DNA of 38,844 nucleotides from VRUE01 sp035260485 (GTDB lineage: Bacteria > Actinomycetota > Thermoleophilia > Solirubrobacterales > 70-9). A program made the translations under genes and the position numbers. The DNA is taken from contig DATFVC010000001.1 of the NCBI GenBank assembly GCA_035260485.1, positions 1 to 38,844 of the forward strand, given 5' to 3'. This document shows, one piece after another, positions 22,648 through 30,752 of the stretch. How positions within the stretch are numbered: the stretch's first letter is position 1; each line of letters opens with the position of its first letter. The notes under the pieces are model-generated. The model was not told the origin of the DNA and did not search any database. It saw only the letters and a program-made list of their open reading frames with translations.

Positions 22648-24111
22648 ATGCGCTTCAAGGGAGGCTCGCTTTTCGGCGGGCTGGCCGTTGTTCTCGCTGC
22701 TCTGCTGATCGTGGCGGCCACTTCGGCCGCGGCGGAGGAGGCGCCGGCCGGAACGGAAGGGGCGACCATCTTCTCGCTGGCCCCGGGCGCGCACGCGCTT
22801 TCGATGACGATCGGGGCCGACGGGAATCTGTGGTTCGCCGGGACCACCTTCCTGGGCTATGACGGCGAGATCGGGCGAGTCACTCCCGATGGGCAGGTGA
22901 CCGAATTCCCCCTCTCGGGGAGCAAAAGCCATCACTACGCGCAGGGAATCGCCACCGGTCCCGACGGGAATCTCTGGTTCACCCAGCCTGAGGCGAACAA
23001 GATCGGCCGGATCACGACCAGCGGCGAGATCACCCAGTTCTCGCTGCCCGGTGACGACGGACAGCCCACCGAGATCACGGCCGGCCCCGACGGCAACCTC
23101 TGGTTCACCGAGGAAGCGGCGAGCAGGATCGGCCGAATCACCCCTGGCGGAGAGATCGCCGAGTTCTCTCTAGCCTCCGGTCGCCACCCGGCCGGGATCG
23201 TCGCCGGTCCCGACGGGAACCTCTGGTTCACCGAGAAGGGCGCCAACCGGATCGGCCACATCACGACCAGTGGCGAGATCGCCGAGTCTCAACTGCCCGG
23301 CAAGGACAGGAAGCCGAACGCGATCACGGTCGGCCCCGACGGCAACCTCTGGTTCACCGAGGAAGCCACGAACAAGATCGGCCGCATCGCCCCGGACGGA
23401 GCCATCGCCCAGTTTCGCGTTCCGGTGCTCGGACCGGGCGCGATCGCCACGGGGCCAGACGGCAACCTGTGGTTCACCACCTACTCCCAGGTCGGCTCGA
23501 TCTCCCCCAGCGGGCAACCCGGTCAGATGTCGTGTCTCACCGTCACCTGCCGCCTTCCCGCCATTTCCATCACGACGGGCCACGACGGGGAATTGTGGGT
23601 CGGCACGAGCACCGAATACCCGGTCTACGGAGGCGGGATGACCGCAATCACCGTCGGTATGCAACAGCCGGGATACATCGCCAAGCTCTTCCCGCCGCCG
23701 CGGCGAATGGAATTCGGCTCCAACGCCGGAGTCGTGGCCGGCCGTCGTACGGATGTCAGCCTCAGTTGCGAAGCGCCTACCGGATGCCGCGGTGCCCTGC
23801 GGCTGACCAGGCCACTCTCCGCTTATCCAGGCGGTCCAGCCTTCGACCCCCGCAGGCTGGTCATGGGCCATCGCCGGTACGAGCTCGCCTCCGGCGAACG
23901 CAGGAGTGTCCGCGTACTCCTGACCCGCAGAGCCGCGAAGCTGCTCTCGCAACGGGGCTCCCTCTCAGCGTGGGCAACGGCCGGGGTGCGAACCCACACC
24001 GAAGCGATCCAGTTGATCGTCCTGCGCAAGCAGGGCGCTTCTTCACCCAGCGGGCGTCAGCGCGTAGCGCTACGCGCCGGTCCCGACTCCCGAGGTGCCT
24101 TGCCTGAGTAG
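22648..24111 (+). CDS. Secreted Vgb-like beta-propeller with C-terminal extension
   Basis: 487 residues. Signal peptide MRFKGGSLFGGLAVVLAALL with an A-x-A site near SAAAEE. Residues ~45-340 are repeats of the form GPDGNLWFTE...IGRITPxGEIxEF as in virginiamycin B lyase. The last ~120 residues (from FGSNAGVVAGRRTDVSLSCE) form a second domain with two cysteines (SCEAPTGCRG) and a basic tail, unlike Vgb itself. GGGAGGG five bases before the ATG at 22648 decides the start; an ATG at 22627 in the same frame has no such site. TAGTTT (22609-22614) could be the -10 box, leaving a short leader. Confidence 0.83.
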   Translation: MRFKGGSLFGGLAVVLAALLIVAATSAAAEEAPAGTEGATIFSLAPGAHALSMTIGADGNLWFAGTTFLGYDGEIGRVTPDGQVTEFPLSGSKSHHYAQGIATGPDGNLWFTQPEANKIGRITTSGEITQFSLPGDDGQPTEITAGPDGNLWFTEEAASRIGRITPGGEIAEFSLASGRHPAGIVAGPDGNLWFTEKGANRIGHITTSGEIAESQLPGKDRKPNAITVGPDGNLWFTEEATNKIGRIAPDGAIAQFRVPVLGPGAIATGPDGNLWFTTYSQVGSISPSGQPGQMSCLTVTCRLPAISITTGHDGELWVGTSTEYPVYGGGMTAITVGMQQPGYIAKLFPPPRRMEFGSNAGVVAGRRTDVSLSCEAPTGCRGALRLTRPLSAYPGGPAFDPRRLVMGHRRYELASGERRSVRVLLTRRAAKLLSQRGSLSAWATAGVRTHTEAIQLIVLRKQGASSPSGRQRVALRAGPDSRGALPE

Positions 24112-24207
24112 GCCGCTGCGCTCCAGCGACCCCAGCGCAGCAATCGGTCGGCGACTGTACGGGGCGGCTCGGAGCCATTTTGCTTCCGCAGACCGGAATT
24201 GCTTTAA

Positions 24208-24290
24208 CTGGACGGTATTTGAACCCGAGCCTCGCGGCATCGATAGACGTACTGCGCCTTGAAAGCAGGGGTGCGCTACGCGGTCAAACT
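24208..24290 (-). other. Degenerate tRNA-like sequence
   Basis: Read on the minus strand: GTAGCGCACCCC then a CTGC/GCAG stem around TTTCAAG, and later GGGTTCAAATACC, the order D-arm end, anticodon arm, variable region, T-arm. The stems have several mismatches and no acceptor pairs, so it is at best a dead tRNA or a leftover att copy. The rest of the 230-bp gap before the Fic gene is without features. Confidence 0.25.
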
Positions 24291-24310
24291 GTAGTCGTTC
24301 TTGCATCGAG

Positions 24311-24330
24311 ACGATTATGCGTTTAATCGT
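24311..24330. promoter_or_regulatory. Inverted-repeat operator candidate upstream of fic
   Basis: ACGATTA (24311-24317), spacer TGCGTT, TAATCGT (24324-24330), a perfect 7-bp inverted repeat ending 2 bp before a -10 box TATTCT (24332-24337). It sits between the -35 and -10 regions, where a repressor would block transcription. The encoded Fic protein ends in a winged-helix-like domain and could be its own regulator. Confidence 0.55.
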
Positions 24331-24344
24331 TTATTCTTATGGCC

Positions 24345-25436
24345 ATGATCTACCTAACGCCCCCGATAACCCCGGCTCTCCAACAGCAGCTCGATGAGCT
24401 GGCCAAGCTGCGTGCGGCATTGGGCAGAGAGGTCAAGACGAGCAGTCGCTGGATGGGCAGCCTTCGGCGTGAGATCCGAGCCAGCTCGATCGAGAGCTCG
24501 ACTTCGATTGAGGGCTTCAGTGTCTCACCGGAGGAAGCGCTCGCATTGACCAACAACAGGGATGTCGCCGACCGCGACCAAGAGAATCGTCAGGCGGTCG
24601 CCTGCTACGCCCGGGCCATGGACCATGTGGGGACGATGGCAGTCGACCCTTCCTTTCAGTGGGTCGACAGAGTGATCCTTGACCTACATTTCGACGCCTG
24701 CTATTTCCAGCGCGACAAGGGTCCCGGCCTTTGGCGCAGCGGACCGGTCGGGGTCACCGCTCCTGACGGCTCGCTCGAGTACGAAGGCCCGGACAGCGAA
24801 CGGGTGGTCGCGTTGATGGACGAGGTGGTCGAATGGTTGGCGACCGGGGACCTCGAGGTCGATGTCGTCGTACGGGCGGCGATGGCCCATCTTCACGTCG
24901 TCTCGATTCACCCATTCCGCGACGGCAATGGCCGTATCTCGCGAATCGTCCAGTCACTCGTCCTCGCCCGCGAGGGACTCGCAGCGCCGGAGTTTTTCTC
25001 GATCGAGGAGTACCTGGGCGGCCACACCCAGGAGTACTACGCCGCATTGCGTGCGGTACAGGGGGGGAGCTACCAACCAGACCGCGACGCGAGCGGATGG
25101 GTCTCCTTCTGTGTCGTTGCCCATCTCGCCCAGGCGCGACAGCGCCTGGCGCAAATCAAGGAGGCCGCCACGCGTTGGGCCTCCCTGGAAGAACTGGTCG
25201 AAGCTCGCAACTGGCCGGACCGACTGGTGATCGCACTCGAGCAGAGCCTCGCCGGTGGAACCGACCGGGGCAAATACGGGGAAGAGGCAGACGTGTCGCC
25301 GGCTACTGCGAGTGCCGACTTCAGGCGCCTACTCGATGCCGGGCTCGTAGAGCAACGCGGACGCGGCAGAAACATCAGTTATCTCGCAAGCGAGCGCCTG
25401 CGCGACACGCTCAAAGACGCGAGCGACGCAGACTGA
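24345..25436 (+). CDS. Fic-family protein with N-terminal autoinhibitory motif
   Basis: 363 residues. The Fic core motif HPFRDGNGRISR is complete (catalytic His and the phosphate-binding GNGR), in the middle of the protein. Near the N-terminus STSIEG matches the inhibitory (S/T)xxxE(G/N) helix of class II Fic proteins, whose Glu blocks ATP. Residues ~280-363 look like a winged helix (ADVSPATASADFRRLLDAGL ... ERGRGRNISYL). Fic proteins AMPylate proteins in the cytosol; this type often regulates itself or DNA-related targets. Two ATGs are possible: 24339 lies 1 bp after the -10 box TATTCT, 24345 seven bp after it, so 24345 is preferred for a leaderless mRNA. Confidence 0.88.
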   Translation: MIYLTPPITPALQQQLDELAKLRAALGREVKTSSRWMGSLRREIRASSIESSTSIEGFSVSPEEALALTNNRDVADRDQENRQAVACYARAMDHVGTMAVDPSFQWVDRVILDLHFDACYFQRDKGPGLWRSGPVGVTAPDGSLEYEGPDSERVVALMDEVVEWLATGDLEVDVVVRAAMAHLHVVSIHPFRDGNGRISRIVQSLVLAREGLAAPEFFSIEEYLGGHTQEYYAALRAVQGGSYQPDRDASGWVSFCVVAHLAQARQRLAQIKEAATRWASLEELVEARNWPDRLVIALEQSLAGGTDRGKYGEEADVSPATASADFRRLLDAGLVEQRGRGRNISYLASERLRDTLKDASDAD

Positions 25437-25473
25437 GTCAGCCTCAATCCGAGTGGCAGGATACGAGTTTCAA

Positions 25474-25547
25474 TCGGGGAGACAGGATTTGAACCTGCGA
25501 CCGCTCGGCCCCCAGCCGAGTGCGCTACCAGACTGCGCCACTCCCCG
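25474..25547 (-). tRNA. tRNA-Pro (anticodon GGG)
   Basis: 74 nt on the minus strand. Acceptor CGGGGAG/CTCCCCG, anticodon stem CTCGG/CCGAG with loop CTGGGGG (GGG), T-arm CAGG TTCAAAT CCTG type, discriminator A; CCA not encoded. The fic gene ends 37 bp away on the opposite strand. Confidence 0.95.
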
Positions 25548-25624
25548 TGGCTACTCCGCATTCTGACGGATTCGGGCAAACTACTGGGCGACACAGGGTC
25601 GCACGCGGGAAGCGACTCGCGCAC

Positions 25625-25695
25625 GCGGTGGTAGCTCAACGGTAGAGCCTCGCCCTTCCAAGGCGATGATGCGGGTTCAATTCCCGTCCGCCGCT
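25625..25695 (+). tRNA. tRNA-Gly (anticodon UCC)
   Basis: 71 nt. Acceptor GCGGTGG/CCGCCGC, D-arm AGCTCAACGGTAGAGC, anticodon stem TCGCC/GGCGA with loop CTTCCAA (UCC), T-arm GCGGG/CCCGT with loop TTCAATT, discriminator T. Confidence 0.95.
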
Positions 25696-25739
25696 TGGCT
25701 TGGCAGGGGAACGTCTGTTCGTATCGGTAGCGTCCGAGC

Positions 25740-25961
25740 GTGGATTCTGCCCGCCGCCGCACGGAGAGGATCGTCGCCGAGCGCACTGCCTATCTCGTGT
25801 CATTCCTTCGCGAGCGGCCGTGGAAGGACGTCTTGGCGGAGATTGCGAAGTGCGATGTTGTATGTGCCAACTGTCATCGGCGACGGACAAATCGCCGAGG
25901 AGGCTTCATTCGCACCGTGGTGACTGCCGATATGGCGGGCAATGATTCGCGCGGCAACTAG
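25740..25961 (+). pseudogene. HNH endonuclease gene remnant
   Basis: Frame from a GTG gives RRRTERIVAERTAYLVSFLR, ERPWKDVLAEIAKCDVVCAN and CHRRRTNRRGGF. The last part is the zinc/HNH end of a common small HNH family (E-I-x-K-C-x-x-x-CANCHRRRT). In that family the CVDCG...FDH segment lies between the helix ending LRE(H/R)P and the KCDVVC part; here the two are joined directly, so about 20-30 codons with the first cysteine pair and the catalytic His are deleted, and the N-terminus is missing. The end overlaps the start of the next lipoprotein gene by 20 bp. Confidence 0.65.
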
Positions 25962-27162
25962 ACAGGCCAAGCTTCTCGTCTGCCTTGCCGGGGCCCTTGT
26001 TGTCCTCGGAACATGCGGATGCGGGAGCTCGGAAAACAGCTCATCTAGAGGTGACAGCTCCGCCCCGCTGGTCGATTGGCCGCTCTTCGGCCGCGTGCCG
26101 GAGCGCACGCACTACCTGCCCTCCGAAGGACGCAACCTCGATCCGCCGCTGCGCGAAGCGTGGTCGATCGACACCCATGCGCTGATCGAGTTCCCGCCCG
26201 CGATCGCCGGCGGCGTCGCCTTCATCGCCAACAAGTACGGCGACGTGCGGGCGGTCCGCCTGCGCGATCACGAGGTGATCTGGGAACGGGTCACCGACCG
26301 CCGTCTCTCCGGCCCGCCAACCTTCGTCACCGCGCCGGTCTACCATCAGGGCAACGTCTTCCTCGCCTTCCTCAACGGCGATCTGGTCGCGGTCGACGCA
26401 GCGAGCGGCAAGGTCGCCTGGAAGCGAAACCTGCACGCCCACCTCGAATCCTCGCCGCTGGCAGTCGGCGGCAATCTCTACCTCGGCGACGACAAGACCA
26501 ACCTCGTCTCCATCCGCGCCTCCGACGGCAAGATCCGCTGGCAGTTCAACTCGCCCGGCGCGATCAAAGCCAGCCCCAGCTACCACGACGGCCGCGTCTA
26601 CGTCGCCGATTACCAGTCGGCGATGTTCTGCGTGGACGCAGGCAGCGGCAAGATCCTCTGGCGGACCAACACGAGCAAGGCGCCGCCGTTCGGCGACGGC
26701 GGCTTCTACTCCTCCCCGGCCGTCGCCTTCGGTCATGTCTACGCGGCGCGCGACGACGGCACCGTCTACGCCTTTGACGAAAAGACCGGCAAGGTCGCCT
26801 GGTTCTTCCCGACCCACAACTTCATCTATGGGTCGCCGGCGGTCGCCCACGTCCCCGGCACCCCGCCCAGCGTCTACATCGGCTCCTACGACGAGCACTT
26901 CTATGCGCTCGACGCGCTCAGCGGCAAGCAGCGCTGGCGCTTCGACGTCGGCGGCCCCGTGCCGGGCACCGCGGTGGTGATCGGCCACACCGTCTACACC
27001 TCGAGCTTCAAGACCCGCGAGGCGATCGGGATCGACGTCCGCACCCACCGTAAGACGTTCTCGCTGCGCCAGGCCGGCTACACCCCTGTCGTCTCCGACG
27101 GCCGCCGCCTCTACGTGGTCGGCTACTTCGGGCTGATCGGGCTCAAACCGACGCGACGGTGA
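25942..27162 (+). CDS. BamB/PQQ-like beta-propeller lipoprotein
   Basis: 406 residues. Lipoprotein signal peptide (KLLVCLAGALVVLGTCGC, lipobox ending at the second Cys) and a Ser-rich linker. Six to seven propeller blades with the W-motif (VDAASGKVAWKR, IRASDGKIRWQF, VDAGSGKILWRT, FDEKTGKVAWFF, LDALSGKQRWRF) place it in the PQQ-binding-like/BamB superfamily. No dehydrogenase active-site residues are seen, so a scaffold or binding role outside the membrane is likelier than catalysis. It resembles the lipoprotein at 1809-3359 in repeat type but has a different length and no WDxxxPP segment. The frame starts inside the HNH relic. Confidence 0.83.
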   Translation: MIRAATRQAKLLVCLAGALVVLGTCGCGSSENSSSRGDSSAPLVDWPLFGRVPERTHYLPSEGRNLDPPLREAWSIDTHALIEFPPAIAGGVAFIANKYGDVRAVRLRDHEVIWERVTDRRLSGPPTFVTAPVYHQGNVFLAFLNGDLVAVDAASGKVAWKRNLHAHLESSPLAVGGNLYLGDDKTNLVSIRASDGKIRWQFNSPGAIKASPSYHDGRVYVADYQSAMFCVDAGSGKILWRTNTSKAPPFGDGGFYSSPAVAFGHVYAARDDGTVYAFDEKTGKVAWFFPTHNFIYGSPAVAHVPGTPPSVYIGSYDEHFYALDALSGKQRWRFDVGGPVPGTAVVIGHTVYTSSFKTREAIGIDVRTHRKTFSLRQAGYTPVVSDGRRLYVVGYFGLIGLKPTRR

Positions 27163-27215
27163 GCTCCGCAACGCGGACCTCACATTCGTCTCCGCGCGCT
27201 CGTTGTATGTGAAGC

Positions 27216-28070
27216 GTGGAGCGACGAGACCTCAGCTTCCAAGTCGACGGCGAGACCTGCGCGGCCTGGCTCTATCCCGTCGGTGGGCAGGCGGTGGCGC
27301 CAATCGTCGTCATGGCTCACGGCCTGTCCGGAACGCGCCGGGACGGCCTCGGGCCTTTCGCCGAGCGCTTCGCCTCCGCCGGCATCGCCGCTCTCCTCTT
27401 CGACCACCGTGGCTTCGGCGACAGCGGCGGCGAGCCCGACCTCTTCCATCCCCGGCGCCAGCTCGAAGACTGGCGCGCGGCGATCGAGCTCTCCCGCTCG
27501 CTTCCGGACACCGACCCCGAGCGAGTCGCCACCTTCGGCTCCTCGATGGGCGGCGGCAACGCGCTCGCCGCGGCGACGGACGATCGGCGGGTCGCGGCAG
27601 TGGTAAGCCAGGTGCCGTTCTTGGACATCTTGCGTCAAGCGCACCGCTCGCCGCCCAAGGTGGTCGCAAGGTCGCTGCTGGCCGCAGCCCTGGATCGTCA
27701 CCTGCCGGCAGTCGGCCAGCCGGACGAAGCCGCGCTGATCAACGCGCCCGGCGGCGAGGCTGGCTGGCGCCACGTGGTGGCGATCGGCGAGGACTCCCGC
27801 TGGCGCAACCGGGTCTCCGCCCGGTGGCTCCTCGGTCGCCCCTACCGGCCGGCGCGCCACGCGGCCAGATTGCACTGCCCGTGGCTCGTCTGCGTTGGTG
27901 AGGCGGATCGGGTCGCCAAGCCCGGACCGGCGATCGCCGCCGCGCGCCGCGCGCCCTTCGGGGAGCTGCGCACCTACCCCGGTGTCGACCACTTCGACAT
28001 CTACGACGGCCCCGAGCACGAAGCGGTCATCGCCGATGAGGTCGCCTTCCTGCGCCGCCACCTCCTCTAG
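27216..28070 (+). CDS. Alpha/beta-hydrolase (acyl-peptidase/dienelactone-hydrolase-like)
   Basis: 284 residues. Start GTG at 27216 (VERRDLSFQVDGETCAAWLY). Oxyanion part VVMAHGLSGTRRDG, FDHRGFGDSGG, nucleophile FGSSMGGGNA, acid Asp in VCVGEADRVA and final His in GVDHFDIYDG. The DFxIYDG-type end and the broad lid between the elbow and the acid residue resemble the peptidase S15/acetylxylan-esterase-like group. Likely cytosolic esterase; substrate unknown. It follows the lipoprotein gene on the same strand after 53 bp. Confidence 0.85.
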   Translation: MERRDLSFQVDGETCAAWLYPVGGQAVAPIVVMAHGLSGTRRDGLGPFAERFASAGIAALLFDHRGFGDSGGEPDLFHPRRQLEDWRAAIELSRSLPDTDPERVATFGSSMGGGNALAAATDDRRVAAVVSQVPFLDILRQAHRSPPKVVARSLLAAALDRHLPAVGQPDEAALINAPGGEAGWRHVVAIGEDSRWRNRVSARWLLGRPYRPARHAARLHCPWLVCVGEADRVAKPGPAIAAARRAPFGELRTYPGVDHFDIYDGPEHEAVIADEVAFLRRHLL

Positions 28071-28085
28071 GCGCAGGAGAGCCTG

Positions 28086-29666
28086 TTACCAAGCGTCGAC
28101 AAAGCGGCGGTCGCGATCCGGCTCGGCGCCTGATGCCGCTGCGGACAAAGTGGAAGCGATCAGCGAGCGGGTCTGCGCCGGGTCGACGACGTCGTCGAGC
28201 TCGAAGAGGGTGGCCGCGTTGAGGGCCTTCGCATTGCCCTCGGCGGCAGCGGTGAGATCACGCACCCGCTGCGCCCGCTCCTCCTCGTCCTCGATCGCGT
28301 CGAGCTCCTTGCGCAAGGCCAGTTTCACCGCACCCTCCAGGCCCATAGGGCCGAGGTGGGCCATCGGCCAGGCGATCGTCAGCAAGGGCTCGTGCAGGCT
28401 GCCGCCGGCCATCGCCTGCGCGCCGAGCCCGTAGCCGCGGCGCAGGATCACGGCGATCAGCGGGACGCGCAGCGCAGCGCCGCCGATCAGGAGGCGCGAG
28501 GCGTGGCGCACCAGGCCGGTCGCCTCGACCTCCGGGCCGACCATGAACCCCGGGGTGTCGATCAGCGAGACGATCGGCAGCCCGAACGAGTCGCACAGCT
28601 GCATGAGGCGGGCCGCCTTGTCGGCGGCGTCGCTAGTGATCGCGCCGGCGGTGTGTCGCGTGTCGTTGGCGATGAAGCCGAGCGGGCGCCCCTCGATGCG
28701 GCCCAGCGCGGTCACCATCTCCGGCGCGAAGCGCTCACGGAGGAAGGTCACCGAGCCCACATCGGCCAGGGTCTCGATCACCGGCGCAACCGGATAGGCG
28801 CGGCGCTCGCGCTCGGGCACCATCTCTCTCAGCTGGGACTGGTCGGGCTCGGGGCCGGGCGGGGTCGAGCCCTGGAAGTAGGCGAGCAGGTGCTTCGCGG
28901 CGGCGGTAGCTGCCTCCTCGTCGGCAACGGCGAGATCGACAACCCCGCAGCGCTCCTGCATCTCGAGCGGGCCGACGTCGTCGGGGTCGACTTTGCCCAG
29001 GCCACCGCCCTCGATCATCGCCGGGCCGCCCATGCCGAGCGAGACGTTCTCCGTTGCGACGATCAGATCCGAGCAGCCGGCGAGCACCGCGTTGCCGGCG
29101 AAGCAGCGTCCGGCGACAACGGCGATCCGCGGCACCAGCCCCGAGAGGCGCGCCCAGAGCGCGAAGGCGCGGGTGTCGAGGGCGGAGACGACCGGGTGGT
29201 CGGTGTCGCCTGGCCGGCCGCCACCGCCCTCCGCGAAGAGCACCGTCGGCAATCGCATCCGCTCGATCAGCTCGAAGAGCCGGTCCTTCTTGCGGTGGCC
29301 AAGCGCCCCCTGCGTTCCGGCTAGCACCGTGTAGTCGTAGGAGAGCACGGCGCAGGCGGCGCGCTCTCCGAAGAGATCGCCGTTGATCCGCGCCGTGCCG
29401 CCGATCAACCCGTCGGCGGGAGTCCGCGCGATCAGATCGTCGAGCTCGCGCCGCCCCCGCTGCGCGGCAATCGCAAAGCGCCCGTACTCGACGAAGGAGC
29501 CGTCGTCGACCAGGTCCTCGATATTCTCCCGCGCGGTCCTACCCCCCGCCTCGTGGCGTCGCCGCACTGCATCCGGCCGCGCCTCGTCACGAGTCAGTGC
29601 CCCCCGCCGCAACACCTCGACGAGATCGTCCCGCAGATCCTCCCCGCTTCGCTCCTCCTCAGGCAC
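28086..29666 (-). CDS. Acyl-CoA carboxylase carboxyltransferase subunit (PccB/AccD type)
   Basis: 526 residues, the normal size of propionyl/acetyl-CoA carboxylase beta subunits. N-terminal half: RENIEDLVDDGSFVEYGRF, SYDYTVLAGTQGALGHRKKD, FAEGGGGRPGD and the oxyanion-type MGGPAMIEGGGLG. C-terminal half: FIANDTRHTAGAI, LIDTPGFMVGPEVEA and ALRKELDAIEDEEER. It transfers CO2 from carboxybiotin to an acyl-CoA. No biotin-carboxylase subunit is adjacent, so it must pair with one encoded elsewhere. Start GTG at 29666 chosen because family similarity begins just after it; upstream reading frame is antisense to the YihY gene. Confidence 0.88.
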   Translation of the reverse strand: MPEEERSGEDLRDDLVEVLRRGALTRDEARPDAVRRRHEAGGRTARENIEDLVDDGSFVEYGRFAIAAQRGRRELDDLIARTPADGLIGGTARINGDLFGERAACAVLSYDYTVLAGTQGALGHRKKDRLFELIERMRLPTVLFAEGGGGRPGDTDHPVVSALDTRAFALWARLSGLVPRIAVVAGRCFAGNAVLAGCSDLIVATENVSLGMGGPAMIEGGGLGKVDPDDVGPLEMQERCGVVDLAVADEEAATAAAKHLLAYFQGSTPPGPEPDQSQLREMVPERERRAYPVAPVIETLADVGSVTFLRERFAPEMVTALGRIEGRPLGFIANDTRHTAGAITSDAADKAARLMQLCDSFGLPIVSLIDTPGFMVGPEVEATGLVRHASRLLIGGAALRVPLIAVILRRGYGLGAQAMAGGSLHEPLLTIAWPMAHLGPMGLEGAVKLALRKELDAIEDEEERAQRVRDLTAAAEGNAKALNAATLFELDDVVDPAQTRSLIASTLSAAASGAEPDRDRRFVDAW

Positions 29667-29714
29667 CCGCCGGATGTTCCCAGACCCACGAAGAGCGGGT
29701 AGAGGCCGAGGAAC

Positions 29715-30644
29715 ATGCAGGCGACGAAAGAGGGACCGCTGGCCACGCTGAAGCGCACTGCGGTCGAGTTCATGGAGGACAACCTCACCGACTGGGCCGC
29801 CGCTCTTACCTATTACGGCCTGCTCGCCCTCTTCCCCGCCCTGATCGCGATGGTCTCGCTGATCGGGCTGGTCGGCGATCCGAAGAGCACGACCTCGACC
29901 CTGACTGAAATCATCACCGCGATCGGGCCACAGTCGGCGGCGCAGACCTTCTCCGGCCCGATCGAATCGATCGCTTCCAACCGGAGCACCGCCGGCTTCG
30001 CCTTCGTCGCCGGGCTCGCGGTGGCGCTGTGGTCGGCCTCCGGCTACGTCGGCGCATTCATGCGCGCCTCCAACGTCATCTACGAGACGCCGGAGGGGCG
30101 ACCGTTCTGGAAGCTGCGCCCGCTCCAGCTCGGCGTGACGCTGGCGATGATCGTCCTGATGGCGCTCCTGGCCCTGGCCCTGGTCTTCACCGGACCGGTG
30201 GTCGACGCGGTGGCGGGCCCGATCGGCCTCGGCGACACCGCGGTCAGCGCCTGGAACATCGCCAAGTGGCCGGCGATGGTGGCGATCTTCCTGTTCATGG
30301 TCGCGGTCCTCTACTACGCGTCGCCGAACGCGAGGCTGCGCGGCTTCAGATGGGTGACGCCGGGAAGCCTGGTGGCGATCCTCGTCTGGGCGATCGCCTC
30401 GGCGGCCTTCGCCTTCTACGTCGCCAACTTCGGCTCCTACGACAAGACCTACGGCGCCCTCGGCGGCCTGGTCGCGCTGCTGGTCTGGTTCTGGATCAGC
30501 AACCTGGCGATCCTCTTCGGCCATCAGTTGAACGCGGAGCTCGAGCGAAGCCTCGAGATCGAAGAAGGCCATCCGCACGCCGAGCGCGAAATCCAACTCG
30601 AACCCCGCAGCGAGCCCAAGGAACAGAAGAACAGCCGACCTTGA
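29715..30644 (+). CDS. YihY/BrkB-family membrane protein
   Basis: 309 residues. The family opening FMEDNLTDWAAALTYYGLLALFPALIAMVSLIG and six hydrophobic segments in total (seen also at FAFVAGLAVALWSASGYVGAF, LAMIVLMALLALALVF, AMVAIFLFMVAVLYY, LVAILVWAIASAAFAFYV and GGLVALLVWFWISNLAILFG, read in pieces) identify it. The Y-x-N-F-G-S-Y-D-K-T-Y-G motif is present. Formerly called ribonuclease BN; now regarded as an inner-membrane protein of unknown transport function. Divergent from the carboxylase, 48 bp apart; GAGG lies a few bases before the ATG. Confidence 0.9.
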   Translation: MQATKEGPLATLKRTAVEFMEDNLTDWAAALTYYGLLALFPALIAMVSLIGLVGDPKSTTSTLTEIITAIGPQSAAQTFSGPIESIASNRSTAGFAFVAGLAVALWSASGYVGAFMRASNVIYETPEGRPFWKLRPLQLGVTLAMIVLMALLALALVFTGPVVDAVAGPIGLGDTAVSAWNIAKWPAMVAIFLFMVAVLYYASPNARLRGFRWVTPGSLVAILVWAIASAAFAFYVANFGSYDKTYGALGGLVALLVWFWISNLAILFGHQLNAELERSLEIEEGHPHAEREIQLEPRSEPKEQKNSRP

Positions 30645-30752
30645 AACCAAAGCGAGGGACCCGCGCGCCCGCGCCAAGCGATGGGCAGCCTTCCGGCAAA
30701 TAGCCGCTTCTAATCGTCTTCTCAGCCAGCTGGAGGGAAAGTCTCGGCAGTC

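Noticed and set aside
22900..23480. Regularly spaced DNA repeats that might suggest a CRISPR or satellite
   Set aside because: They are the coding repeats of the Vgb-like propeller (GPDGNLWFTE units), in frame and degenerate; no CRISPR array is present in the window.
24225..24275. Possible selenocysteine tRNA (anticodon UCA) in the degenerate tRNA-like sequence
   Set aside because: The stems do not pair, the acceptor is missing and no selenocysteine genes are visible.
26041..27183. 380-codon minus-strand frame
   Set aside because: Exact antisense of the BamB-like propeller; its Val/Asp/Arg-rich composition mirrors the real gene.
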